In this document: one piece after another, positions 1-6,538 of the stretch | How positions within the stretch are numbered: the first letter of the stretch is position 1 | Layout: each line of letters opens with the position of its first letter | Source: Bacillota bacterium | GTDB taxonomy: Bacteria > Bacillota > Sulfobacillia > JAJZYS01 > JAJYTV01 | Length of the DNA: 6,538 nucleotides | Assembly (NCBI GenBank): GCA_021792885.1 | Contig: JAJYTV010000106.1 | Span: 1 to 6,538 of the forward strand | Direction of reading: 5' to 3' | The notes under the pieces: model-generated | The model's database searches: none | Seen by the model: only the letters and a program-made list of their open reading frames with translations | Told to the model about the DNA's origin: nothing | Translations under genes and position numbers: made by a program

Positions 1-1335
1 TCGAAGATCTCCCCGGTAATTTGCGGCACGAGCTACCGCAACAAGGGCGTGCAGCCCCTGCTCGACGCCGTCGTCGACTACCTGCCGTCGCCGCTCGACA
101 TCCCGCCGGTGCAGGGCCAACTGCCCGACAGCGAGGAGAGCGCGGTCCGGGAGGCCTCGGAGGAGGAGCCGTTCTCGGCCCTCGCGTTCAAGATCATGAC
201 GGACCCGTACGTGGGCAAACTCGCCTTCTTCCGGGTCTATTCCGGCAAGCTCAGCGCAGGCTCCTACGTCTACAACTCGACGAAGGGCAAGCGCGAGCGC
301 ATCGGCCGCATCCTGCAGATGCACGCGAACCACCGGGAGGAGATCGAAGAGGTCTCGGCCGGCGACATCGCCGCCGCCGTGGGTCTCAAGGACACCGCCA
401 CCGGCGACACGCTCTGCTCGGAGGACGCGCCGATCGTGCTGGAGTCCATGAGCTTCCCTGAGCCGGTCATCTCCCAGGCCATCGAGCCGAAGACGAAGGC
501 CGACCAGGACAAGTTGGGCGCCTCCCTGGCCAAGCTGGCGGAGGAAGACCCGACGTTCCGCATGCACACCGACACCGAGACCGGGCAGACGATCATCTCC
601 GGGATGGGCGAACTGCACCTGGAGATCATCGTCGACCGCCTGCTGCGGGAGTTCAAGGTGGCGGCGAACGTCGGCAAGCCGCAGGTCGCGTACAAGGAGA
701 CGCTGCAGCGCGCGGTGGAGGCCGAGGGCAAGTTCGTCCGGCAGACCGGCGGACACGGCCAGTACGGCCACTGCTGGCTGCGGCTCACGCCGCAGGAACC
801 GGGCGCGGGCTTCGTCTTCGAGAACAAGATCGTGGGCGGCGTCGTCCCCAGGGAGTACGTCCCGGCGATCGAGGCGGGTGTGCGCGAGGCGATGGAGTCC
901 GGCGTCCTGGCCGGCTACCCGGTCGTAGACGTCAAGATCGAGGTCTACGACGGCTCGTACCACGACGTCGACTCGTCCGAGATGGCCTTCAAGATCGCCG
1001 GATCCATGGCGTTCAAGGAGGGTGCGCGCAAGGCGAACCCGGTGCTGCTCGAGCCGGTGATGCGGGTCGAGGTCGTCGTCCCCGAGGACTACATGGGGGA
1101 CGTGATCGGGGACCTGAACGCGCGGCGCGGGCGCATCGAGGGACTCGAGGCGCGCGGCAACGCCCAGGCCATCCGCGGCTTCGTGCCGCTTGGCGAGATG
1201 TTCGGCTATGCGACGGACCTGCGTTCCAAGACGCAGGGACGCGGCACCTACACCATGCAGTTCGACCACTACGACCAGGTGCCGAGGCACATCGCCGAGG
1301 AGATCCAGAAGCTCCGCAGCGGCGGCAAGTCCTGA
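1..1335 (+). CDS. fusA: Elongation factor G, C-terminal about two thirds (5' end outside window)
   Basis: EF-G is the cytosolic GTPase that drives translocation of tRNAs and mRNA after peptide-bond formation and helps recycle ribosomes with RRF. The frame is open from base 1 to a TGA at 1333-1335, giving 444 residues of a protein usually near 690-700, so most of the G domain lies upstream. The fragment starts at the end of the G domain, where residues 9-16 (GTSYRNKG) occupy the G5 region. Domain II follows at about 58-140. Domain III is at about 154-220 and contains GMGELHLEI at 201-209. Domain IV is at about 221-345, with the loop GGHGQYGH at 250-257 and the tip segment GSYHDVDSSE, whose His321 matches the conserved domain IV tip histidine. 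Domain V runs from about 349 to the end. The ATG at 49 is internal and not a start. tuf follows after 29 bases, the usual str-operon order. The His at 252, where Arg is usual, is the main oddity. An EF-G2 paralogue is possible but unlikely in this position. Confidence 0.97.
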   Translation, partial: SKISPVICGTSYRNKGVQPLLDAVVDYLPSPLDIPPVQGQLPDSEESAVREASEEEPFSALAFKIMTDPYVGKLAFFRVYSGKLSAGSYVYNSTKGKRERIGRILQMHANHREEIEEVSAGDIAAAVGLKDTATGDTLCSEDAPIVLESMSFPEPVISQAIEPKTKADQDKLGASLAKLAEEDPTFRMHTDTETGQTIISGMGELHLEIIVDRLLREFKVAANVGKPQVAYKETLQRAVEAEGKFVRQTGGHGQYGHCWLRLTPQEPGAGFVFENKIVGGVVPREYVPAIEAGVREAMESGVLAGYPVVDVKIEVYDGSYHDVDSSEMAFKIAGSMAFKEGARKANPVLLEPVMRVEVVVPEDYMGDVIGDLNARRGRIEGLEARGNAQAIRGFVPLGEMFGYATDLRSKTQGRGTYTMQFDHYDQVPRHIAEEIQKLRSGGKS

Positions 1336-1347
1336 ACCGAAGTTAGG

Positions 1348-1355
1348 TAAGGAGG
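1348..1355 (+). promoter_or_regulatory. Strong Shine-Dalgarno site of tuf
   Basis: TAAGGAGG lies 9 bases before the ATG at 1365 and is a perfect match to the anti-Shine-Dalgarno end of 16S rRNA. It fixes the tuf start and fits the very high expression expected of EF-Tu. The 29-base fusA-tuf gap that holds it shows no convincing promoter or hairpin. Confidence 0.9.
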
Positions 1356-1364
1356 CTGTTTTCG

Positions 1365-2565
<1,201 letters not shown>

Positions 2566-2567
<2 letters not shown>

Positions 2568-2572
2568 GGAGG
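2566..2572 (+). promoter_or_regulatory. Shine-Dalgarno site of rpsJ, overlapping the tuf stop codon
   Basis: AAGGAGG shares two bases with the tuf TAA stop (2565-2567) and ends 7 bases before the TTG at 2580. It decides the non-ATG start of rpsJ. The overlap suggests that ribosomes finishing tuf can re-initiate on rpsJ. Confidence 0.85.
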
Positions 2573-2579
2573 CGCGCAC

Positions 2580-2888
2580 TTGCCCGCCCAGAAAATCCGC
2601 ATCCGCTTGAAGGCATTCGACCACAAGGTGCTCGACCAGTCCGCAGAACGCATCGTCGACACGGCGAAGCGGACGGGGGCCGGCGTCGCCGGCCCTGTCC
2701 CGCTGCCCACGGAGAAGAGCATCTACACCATCCTTACGGCTCCGAACGGCGAGAAGGACATCCGGGAGCAGTTCGAGATGCGCACGCACAAGCGCCTGAT
2801 CGACATCCTGGACGCCACGCCCAAGACGGTGGACGCGCTGATGCGCCTCGACCTGCCGGCCGGAGTGGACATCGAAATCAAGCTCTAG
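2580..2888 (+). CDS. rpsJ: 30S ribosomal protein S10 (NusE)
   Basis: S10 belongs to the 30S head and, with NusB, also works as NusE in transcription antitermination. The 102 residues match the family length of about 102-103. Conserved stretches are KIRIRLKAFDHKVLDQSAE at 5-23, AKRTGA at 29-34, GPVPLPTEK at 38-46, EQFEMRTHKRLIDI at 63-76 and KTVDALMRLDLPAGVDI at 82-98. The start is TTG; it is preceded by an excellent Shine-Dalgarno site, no ATG is available in frame near the N terminus, and the resulting protein begins exactly where the family does. The rRNA-facing loop reads PNGEKD at 55-60, where E. coli has PHVNKD and B. subtilis has a similar His- and Lys-bearing loop; this divergence is discussed as a finding. 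The gene opens the S10 cluster only 12 bases after tuf, leaving no space for a long S10 leader. The stop is TAG at 2886-2888. Confidence 0.97.
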   Translation: MPAQKIRIRLKAFDHKVLDQSAERIVDTAKRTGAGVAGPVPLPTEKSIYTILTAPNGEKDIREQFEMRTHKRLIDILDATPKTVDALMRLDLPAGVDIEIKL

Positions 2889-2890
2889 CC

Positions 2891-2897
2891 GGGAGGT
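2891..2897 (+). promoter_or_regulatory. Shine-Dalgarno site of rplC
   Basis: GGGAGGT ends 8 bases before the TTG at 2906 in a 17-base gap after rpsJ. It supports TTG as the rplC start. Confidence 0.8.
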
Positions 2898-2905
2898 AGG
2901 CGCAG

Positions 2906-3544
2906 TTGAAGGGGATCATCGGGCGAAAGCTCGGCATGACGCGGATCTTCGACGAGACCGGGCGCGCCGTCTCGGTGACCGTCATCGAGGCGGGACCCTG
3001 TCCTGTCGTCCGCGTCAAGGCCGAGGAGACGGACGGCTACCGTGCCGCGGTGCTCGGCTACGGCCGCGTGCGGCGCGCGAACCGGCCGTACGCCGGCCAG
3101 TTCAAGAACGCCGAGGGTGCGCCGCCGCGCCTTCTGCGGGAGATCCGGCTGGCGGACGGCGAGGACGCACCGGAAGGCGAGGTGCGCGTCGAGATCTTCT
3201 CCGCTGGAGAGTTCGTCGACGTGCGCGGGCGCTCGAAGGGACACGGCTTCGCCGGGGGCATCAAGCGCTGGGGCTTCCACCGCGGGCCGATGGCCCACGG
3301 CTCGAAGTACCACCGCGGTCCCGGATCGCTCTCATCCCGCATGTCGGGCGGCGGCGGCAAGGTCTTCAAGGGACGCCGGCTGCCGGGCCACTACGGTGAC
3401 GACCGCGTGACCGTACAGGCGCTGCAGGTCATCCGCGTCGACGCGGACCGCAACCTGATCTTGATCCGCGGCGCCGTTCCGGGTGTGCGCGGCTCGATCG
3501 TCGAGGTCCGCCAGAGCGTGAAGAGGAGGGGGAAGAAGGCGTGA
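2906..3544 (+). CDS. rplC: 50S ribosomal protein L3
   Basis: L3 is an early 50S assembly protein that binds 23S rRNA near its 3' end and sends a long loop toward the peptidyl-transferase centre. The 212 residues match the family length of about 206-215. Conserved parts are the N-terminal KGIIGRKLGMTRIFDETG (2-19), the globular beta barrel, the extension GHGFAGGIKRWGFHRGPMAHGS at about 112-133 followed by KYHRGPGS to 141, and VFKGRRLPGHYGDDRVTVQ at 153-171. The TTG start gives the normal N terminus and has its own Shine-Dalgarno site. The tip of the extension, SLSSRMSGGGG (141-151), is glycine rich and by hand alignment two residues longer than the E. coli loop and about three longer than the B. 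subtilis loop. The Gln that is N5-methylated in E. coli L3 (Gln150) has no clear counterpart. The C terminus is basic (KRRGKKA). The last four bases overlap rplD (GTGA, 3541-3544), suggesting coupled translation. Confidence 0.97.
   Translation: MKGIIGRKLGMTRIFDETGRAVSVTVIEAGPCPVVRVKAEETDGYRAAVLGYGRVRRANRPYAGQFKNAEGAPPRLLREIRLADGEDAPEGEVRVEIFSAGEFVDVRGRSKGHGFAGGIKRWGFHRGPMAHGSKYHRGPGSLSSRMSGGGGKVFKGRRLPGHYGDDRVTVQALQVIRVDADRNLILIRGAVPGVRGSIVEVRQSVKRRGKKA
3523..3530 (+). promoter_or_regulatory. Shine-Dalgarno site of rplD, inside the rplC end
   Basis: GAGGAGGG lies 10 bases before the GTG at 3541, inside the last codons of rplC. It supports GTG as the rplD start and the four-base GTGA overlap with the rplC stop. 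Confidence 0.75.
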
Positions 3545-4158
3545 AGGCGCAAGTCCTGAACCAGGCGGGTGAGCCGGTCGGCGAGATCGAGCTCGCGGAG
3601 AGCGTCTGGAACGCACCGTCGAACCCCGGCCTCCTGCACCAGGCGGTCGTCACGACGCTGGCGAACCAGCGCCACGGCACCTCGGACACCAAGATCCGCG
3701 CCGAAGTGCGCGGCGGCGGACGCAAGCCCTGGCGCCAGAAGGGCACCGGGCGCGCGCGCGCCGGCTCCACCCGCAGCCCGCTGTGGCGCAAGGGTGGCGT
3801 GACCTTCGGTCCGCACCCGCGCAGCTACCGGCAGGAGCTGCCCCGCAAGATGCGCCGTGCGGCGCTGCGCGCCGCGCTCTCCGCGCGGGCGCAGGCGGGA
3901 GATCTCGTCGTGCTGGACGCGCTGCAGCTCGCGGCGCCGAAGACGAAGGAGTTCGCGGCGATGCTGGCCGCGCTCAAGGCCGAGAAGGCGCTCTTCGTCA
4001 CGGAGACCGCGCGCACGGAGGTCACCCTCTCGGCGCGCAACCTGCCCAAGGCCAGCGCGATGGTCGCGCAGGATCTCAGCGCCCACGCGGTGCTGCGCTA
4101 TCCGAAGCTCGTCTGCACGCGCGAAGCGGTCGCCCGCATCGAGGAGGTGCTCGGCTGA
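3541..4158 (+). CDS. rplD: 50S ribosomal protein L4 (L4/L1e family)
   Basis: L4 binds 23S rRNA domain I early in 50S assembly, and its long loop lines the narrow part of the nascent-peptide exit tunnel. In E. coli it also represses its own S10 operon through a leader RNA. The 205 residues match the family length of about 200-210. The tunnel loop is clear at 58-91: GGGRKPWRQKGTGRARAG, then STRSPLWRKGGVTFGP. This is the region where macrolide-resistance changes occur in other bacteria, and it looks wild type here. The globular part contains LSARAQAGDLVVLDALQL (113-130), and the alanine-rich C-terminal part ends EEVLG. The start is GTG inside a GTGA overlap with the rplC stop; this start gives the usual short N-terminal strand (KAQVLNQAGEPVGEIEL). 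No E. coli-like S10 leader exists just upstream of rpsJ, so leader-based autoregulation by L4 at that point is unlikely. The TGA stop shares its A with the rplW ATG. Confidence 0.97.
   Translation: MKAQVLNQAGEPVGEIELAESVWNAPSNPGLLHQAVVTTLANQRHGTSDTKIRAEVRGGGRKPWRQKGTGRARAGSTRSPLWRKGGVTFGPHPRSYRQELPRKMRRAALRAALSARAQAGDLVVLDALQLAAPKTKEFAAMLAALKAEKALFVTETARTEVTLSARNLPKASAMVAQDLSAHAVLRYPKLVCTREAVARIEEVLG
4141..4148 (+). promoter_or_regulatory. Shine-Dalgarno site of rplW, inside the rplD end
   Basis: GAGGAGGT, which also encodes part of the L4 C terminus, ends 9 bases before the ATG at 4158. It marks 4158 as the true rplW start although the reading frame stays open much further upstream. Confidence 0.85.
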
Positions 4159-4451
4159 TGGAGAGCAGCGAAGTCCTCGTCCGGCCGATCATCACCGAGA
4201 AGTCGAACGAGCAGATGGCGCTCGGCAAGTACACCTTCCGGGTCGCGCTCCGGGCCACCAAGCCGGAGATCAAGCGGGCCGTGGAGGAGATCTTCAAGGT
4301 CAACGTCGTGTCGGTGCACACCGTGCGCATGCGCGGCAAGATGCGCCGCCAGGGCGTGATGAGCATGGCGAAGGGCTACACGTCGGACTGGAAGAAGGCC
4401 ATCGTCCAACTGCGGCCGGGCCAGAGCATTCAGCTCTTCGAGGGGGTGTAA
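4158..4451 (+). CDS. rplW: 50S ribosomal protein L23
   Basis: L23 sits at the exit of the 50S peptide tunnel and is the docking site for trigger factor and the signal recognition particle. The protein has 97 residues, usual for the family. The N-terminal RPIITEKS motif (9-16) carries Glu14, equivalent to E. coli Glu18, which contacts trigger factor. The core GKYTFRVALRATKPEIKRAVEEIFKV occupies positions 23-48; the rRNA-binding loop at about 56-79 is basic and ends with GYTSDWKKAIVQL at 73-85. The frame is open far upstream (an in-frame ATG lies at 3783), but that part overlaps rplD and has no family similarity. The ATG at 4158, with its Shine-Dalgarno site and its TGATG junction with rplD, is the start. 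The frame and the one-base overlap suggest L4-L23 translational coupling. The stop is TAA, two bases before rplB. Confidence 0.96.
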   Translation: MESSEVLVRPIITEKSNEQMALGKYTFRVALRATKPEIKRAVEEIFKVNVVSVHTVRMRGKMRRQGVMSMAKGYTSDWKKAIVQLRPGQSIQLFEGV

Positions 4452-4453
4452 GG

Positions 4454-5278
<825 letters not shown>

Positions 5279-5290
5279 GGAGGGGATCGC

Positions 5291-5575
5291 ATGGGACGCT
5301 CGCTGAAGAAGGGACCGTACGTGCCGGATCACCTCCGCAAGAAGATCGCGGAGATGAACGAGGCCGGCCAGAAGAAGATCATCAAGGTCTGGGCGCGCGC
5401 GTCGCAGATCACGCCGGAGATGATCGGGCACACCATCGCCGTCCACGATGGGCGCAAGCACATCCCGGTCTACATCACCGAGGACATGGTCGGGCACCGG
5501 CTCGGGGAGTTCGCCCCGACCCGCACCTTCCGTGGCCACGGCAACCACACCGAGCGCTCCTCGGCGCTGAAGTAA
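5291..5575 (+). CDS. rpsS: 30S ribosomal protein S19
   Basis: S19 lies in the 30S head next to S13, contacts 16S rRNA and takes part in the A-site finger bridge to the 50S subunit. The 94 residues match the family length of about 92-96. Conserved parts are MGRSLKKGPYV at 1-11, IGHTIAVHDGRKHIPVYIT at 45-63 and EDMVGHRLGEFAPTRTF at 64-80. The segment WARASQITPEM (34-44) stands where SRRSTI-type sequences are more usual, a mild divergence. The C-terminal tail (RGHGNHTERSSALK) is short and basic. The ATG has an excellent Shine-Dalgarno site, AAGGAGGGG at 5277-5285, which overlaps the rplB stop by two bases. The stop is TAA at 5573-5575, which in turn overlaps the rplV ribosome binding site. Confidence 0.98.
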   Translation: MGRSLKKGPYVPDHLRKKIAEMNEAGQKKIIKVWARASQITPEMIGHTIAVHDGRKHIPVYITEDMVGHRLGEFAPTRTFRGHGNHTERSSALK

Positions 5576-5580
5576 GGTGG
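5574..5580 (+). promoter_or_regulatory. Shine-Dalgarno site of rplV
   Basis: AAGGTGG overlaps the rpsS stop and ends 5 bases before the ATG at 5586. It favours that ATG over the in-frame GTG at 5577, which lies inside the site and has no ribosome binding site of its own. Confidence 0.75.
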
Positions 5581-5585
5581 CGACC

Positions 5586-5936
5586 ATGCAGAAGACCGGA
5601 GGGGCCCGCGCCATCCTGCGCTACGTGCGCATCGCACCCCGCAAGTGCCGGATCGTCGTGGACGCGATCCGCGGCCGGGACGTCGACGAGGCGCTCGCCA
5701 TCCTGAAGTACACGCCCAAGCGCGCGGCGCCCATCATCGAGAAGCTCGTGCGCTCGGCGGCCGCCAACGCGACCGAGAACCACGACATGCGCCGCGAGGA
5801 CCTCTACGTCGCCGAGGCGTACGTCGACCAGGGACCAACCCTGAAGCGGGCGCATCCCCGCTACCGCGGCCAGATGTACCCGATCCTGAAGCGCACCTCG
5901 CACATCACCGTGGTCGTGCGCGAGAGAGGGGTGTAA
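5586..5936 (+). CDS. rplV: 50S ribosomal protein L22
   Basis: L22 contacts all 23S rRNA domains, and its beta hairpin lines the exit tunnel opposite L4, where macrolide-resistance changes occur in other bacteria. From the ATG at 5586 the protein has 116 residues, usual for the family (110-118). Conserved parts are ARAILRYVRIAPRKCRIVVD at 7-26, the IRG at 28-30, AILKYTPKRAAPIIEKLV at 38-55, SAAANATENHDM at 57-68, and the hairpin GPTLKRAHPRYRGQMYPILKRTSHIT at 83-108. The hairpin tip is unlike the common PRAxGRA form: it has YRGQMYPIL with fewer arginines. A GTG three codons upstream (5577) would add three residues, but it falls inside the Shine-Dalgarno site, so 5586 is preferred. Only two bases separate the TAA stop from the rpsC start, suggesting coupled translation. 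Confidence 0.96.
   Translation: MQKTGGARAILRYVRIAPRKCRIVVDAIRGRDVDEALAILKYTPKRAAPIIEKLVRSAAANATENHDMRREDLYVAEAYVDQGPTLKRAHPRYRGQMYPILKRTSHITVVVRERGV
5926..5932 (+). promoter_or_regulatory. Shine-Dalgarno site of rpsC, inside the rplV end
   Basis: GAGGGGT lies 6 bases before the GTG at 5939, inside the last codons of rplV. It supports GTG as the rpsC start. Confidence 0.75.
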
Positions 5937-5938
5937 CG

Positions 5939-6538
5939 GTGGGACAGAAGGTACACCCGAAGGGCCTGCGCATCGGCGTGATCAAGGACTGGGACTCGCG
6001 CTGGTACGCAAGTCCCAAGAACTTCCCGGACCAGCTCGCCGAGGACACCTGGCTGCGCAAGCTGATTAAGCGCCAGAACTACCAGGCCGGGATCGCCCGC
6101 ATCGAGATCGAGCGCGCGGCGAACCGCCTGAAGGTGTTCATCCACACCGCCAAGCCGGGCATCGTGATCGGCAAGGGCGGCGCGGGCGTCGACGCGCTGC
6201 GGCGCATGCTCGAGGTGCGCACGCAGAAGCAGGTGCACATCAACATCGTCGAGATCAAGAACCCCGACACCGACGCCCAGCTGATCGCCGAGTCGATCGC
6301 AACGCAGCTTGAGAAGCGCGTGGCGTTCAAGCGTGCGATGAAGCAGGCCGTCCAGCGGGCGATGCGCCAGGGTGCCAAGGGCGTCAAGGTGATGAGCTCG
6401 GGCCGCCTCGGAGGCGCCGAGATGCACCGCCGCGAGTGGTACTGGGAAGGCACCGTGCCGCTGCACACGCTGCGCGCGGACATCGATTACGGCTTCGCGG
6501 AGGCGCACACCACCTACGGGCAGATCGGCGTGAAGGTC
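5939..6538 (+). CDS. rpsC: 30S ribosomal protein S3, 5' part (3' end outside window)
   Basis: S3 lies at the mRNA entry of the 30S subunit and takes part in the ribosomal mRNA-helicase activity with S4 and S5. The gene begins with GTG at 5939, two bases after rplV, with a Shine-Dalgarno site in the rplV end. It stays open to the last base, giving 200 residues of an expected 210-230. The N terminus GQKVHPKGLRIGVIKDWDS (2-20) is the family hallmark. The KH type 2 domain contains GIVIGKGG at 74-81 with the GxxG loop GKGG at 78-81. The helicase-site residues known in E. coli as Arg131, Arg132 and Lys135 are Lys131, Arg132 and Lys135 here. The C-terminal domain has SGRLGGAEMHRREWY at 154-168 and EGTVPLHTLRADIDYGFAEA at 170-189. 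The missing part is only the last strand and tail. The next genes in the usual order would be rplP, rpmC and rpsQ; this is an expectation from gene order, not seen. Confidence 0.96.
   Translation, partial: MGQKVHPKGLRIGVIKDWDSRWYASPKNFPDQLAEDTWLRKLIKRQNYQAGIARIEIERAANRLKVFIHTAKPGIVIGKGGAGVDALRRMLEVRTQKQVHINIVEIKNPDTDAQLIAESIATQLEKRVAFKRAMKQAVQRAMRQGAKGVKVMSSGRLGGAEMHRREWYWEGTVPLHTLRADIDYGFAEAHTTYGQIGVKV

Noticed and set aside
1336..1364. Possible promoter or terminator in the fusA-tuf gap
   Set aside because: The gap is 29 bases long and mostly ribosome binding site. No -35/-10 pair and no inverted repeat followed by a T run are visible.
3783..4157. Possible N-terminal extension of L23 from the ATG at 3783
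   Set aside because: The extension overlaps most of rplD, has no L23 similarity, and the ATG at 4158 has a good ribosome binding site and yields the normal family length.
3857..4453. Possible N-terminal extension of L2 from an upstream in-frame ATG
   Set aside because: The extension is an Arg- and Ser-rich shadow of rplD and rplW. L2 from 4454 has the normal start and length.
5577..5585. Alternative GTG start of rplV
   Set aside because: The GTG lies within the Shine-Dalgarno site that serves the ATG at 5586 and has no ribosome binding site of its own.

Overview
The window is a high-GC, entirely + strand, tightly packed stretch of the bacterial str and S10 ribosomal-protein/translation-factor operons. 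The order is fusA (3' part) - tuf - rpsJ - rplC - rplD - rplW - rplB - rpsS - rplV - rpsC (5' part). All ten genes are recognisable from conserved family motifs. No mobile element, RNA gene, CRISPR array or foreign gene is visible. The largest non-coding gap is 29 bases (fusA-tuf), so no stretch over 300 bases lacks a gene.

The source looks like a high-GC bacterium of the Firmicutes (Bacillota) type, probably a deep-branching clostridial-like or Symbiobacterium/Thermaerobacter-like lineage. The grounds are near-perfect AAGGAGG-type Shine-Dalgarno sites, the tuf-rpsJ junction, Firmicutes-like S10, S3 and L2 sequences, and an EF-Tu with a four-cysteine insertion that I recall from such lineages. 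This placement comes from memory of families and was not computed.

Layout: 1-1335 is EF-G from the end of its G domain to its C terminus. 1365-2567 is a complete EF-Tu. 2580-6538 is the S10 cluster: S10, L3, L4, L23, L2, S19, L22 and S3, with S3 cut by the window end. Genes are separated by 2-17 bases or overlap by 1-4 bases, and each has its own ribosome binding site, so they are probably co-transcribed and partly translationally coupled. Only 12 bases lie between tuf and rpsJ. There is therefore no room for the L4-controlled S10 leader known from E. coli, nor for a separate intergenic promoter; str and S10 appear to run on as one unit here.

Functionally the window supplies the two elongation GTPases and a set of core ribosomal proteins. 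L3, L4, L22 and L2 approach the peptidyl-transferase centre or the exit tunnel, L23 forms the tunnel exit docking site, and S10, S19 and S3 belong to the 30S head. I found no new biological system. Points worth a second look are the EF-Tu Cys4 insertion, a change of codon preference near the 3' end of tuf, unusual sequences in the rRNA-contacting loops of L3, L22 and S10, substitutions in EF-G, and a run of three non-ATG starts in rpsJ, rplC and rplD.
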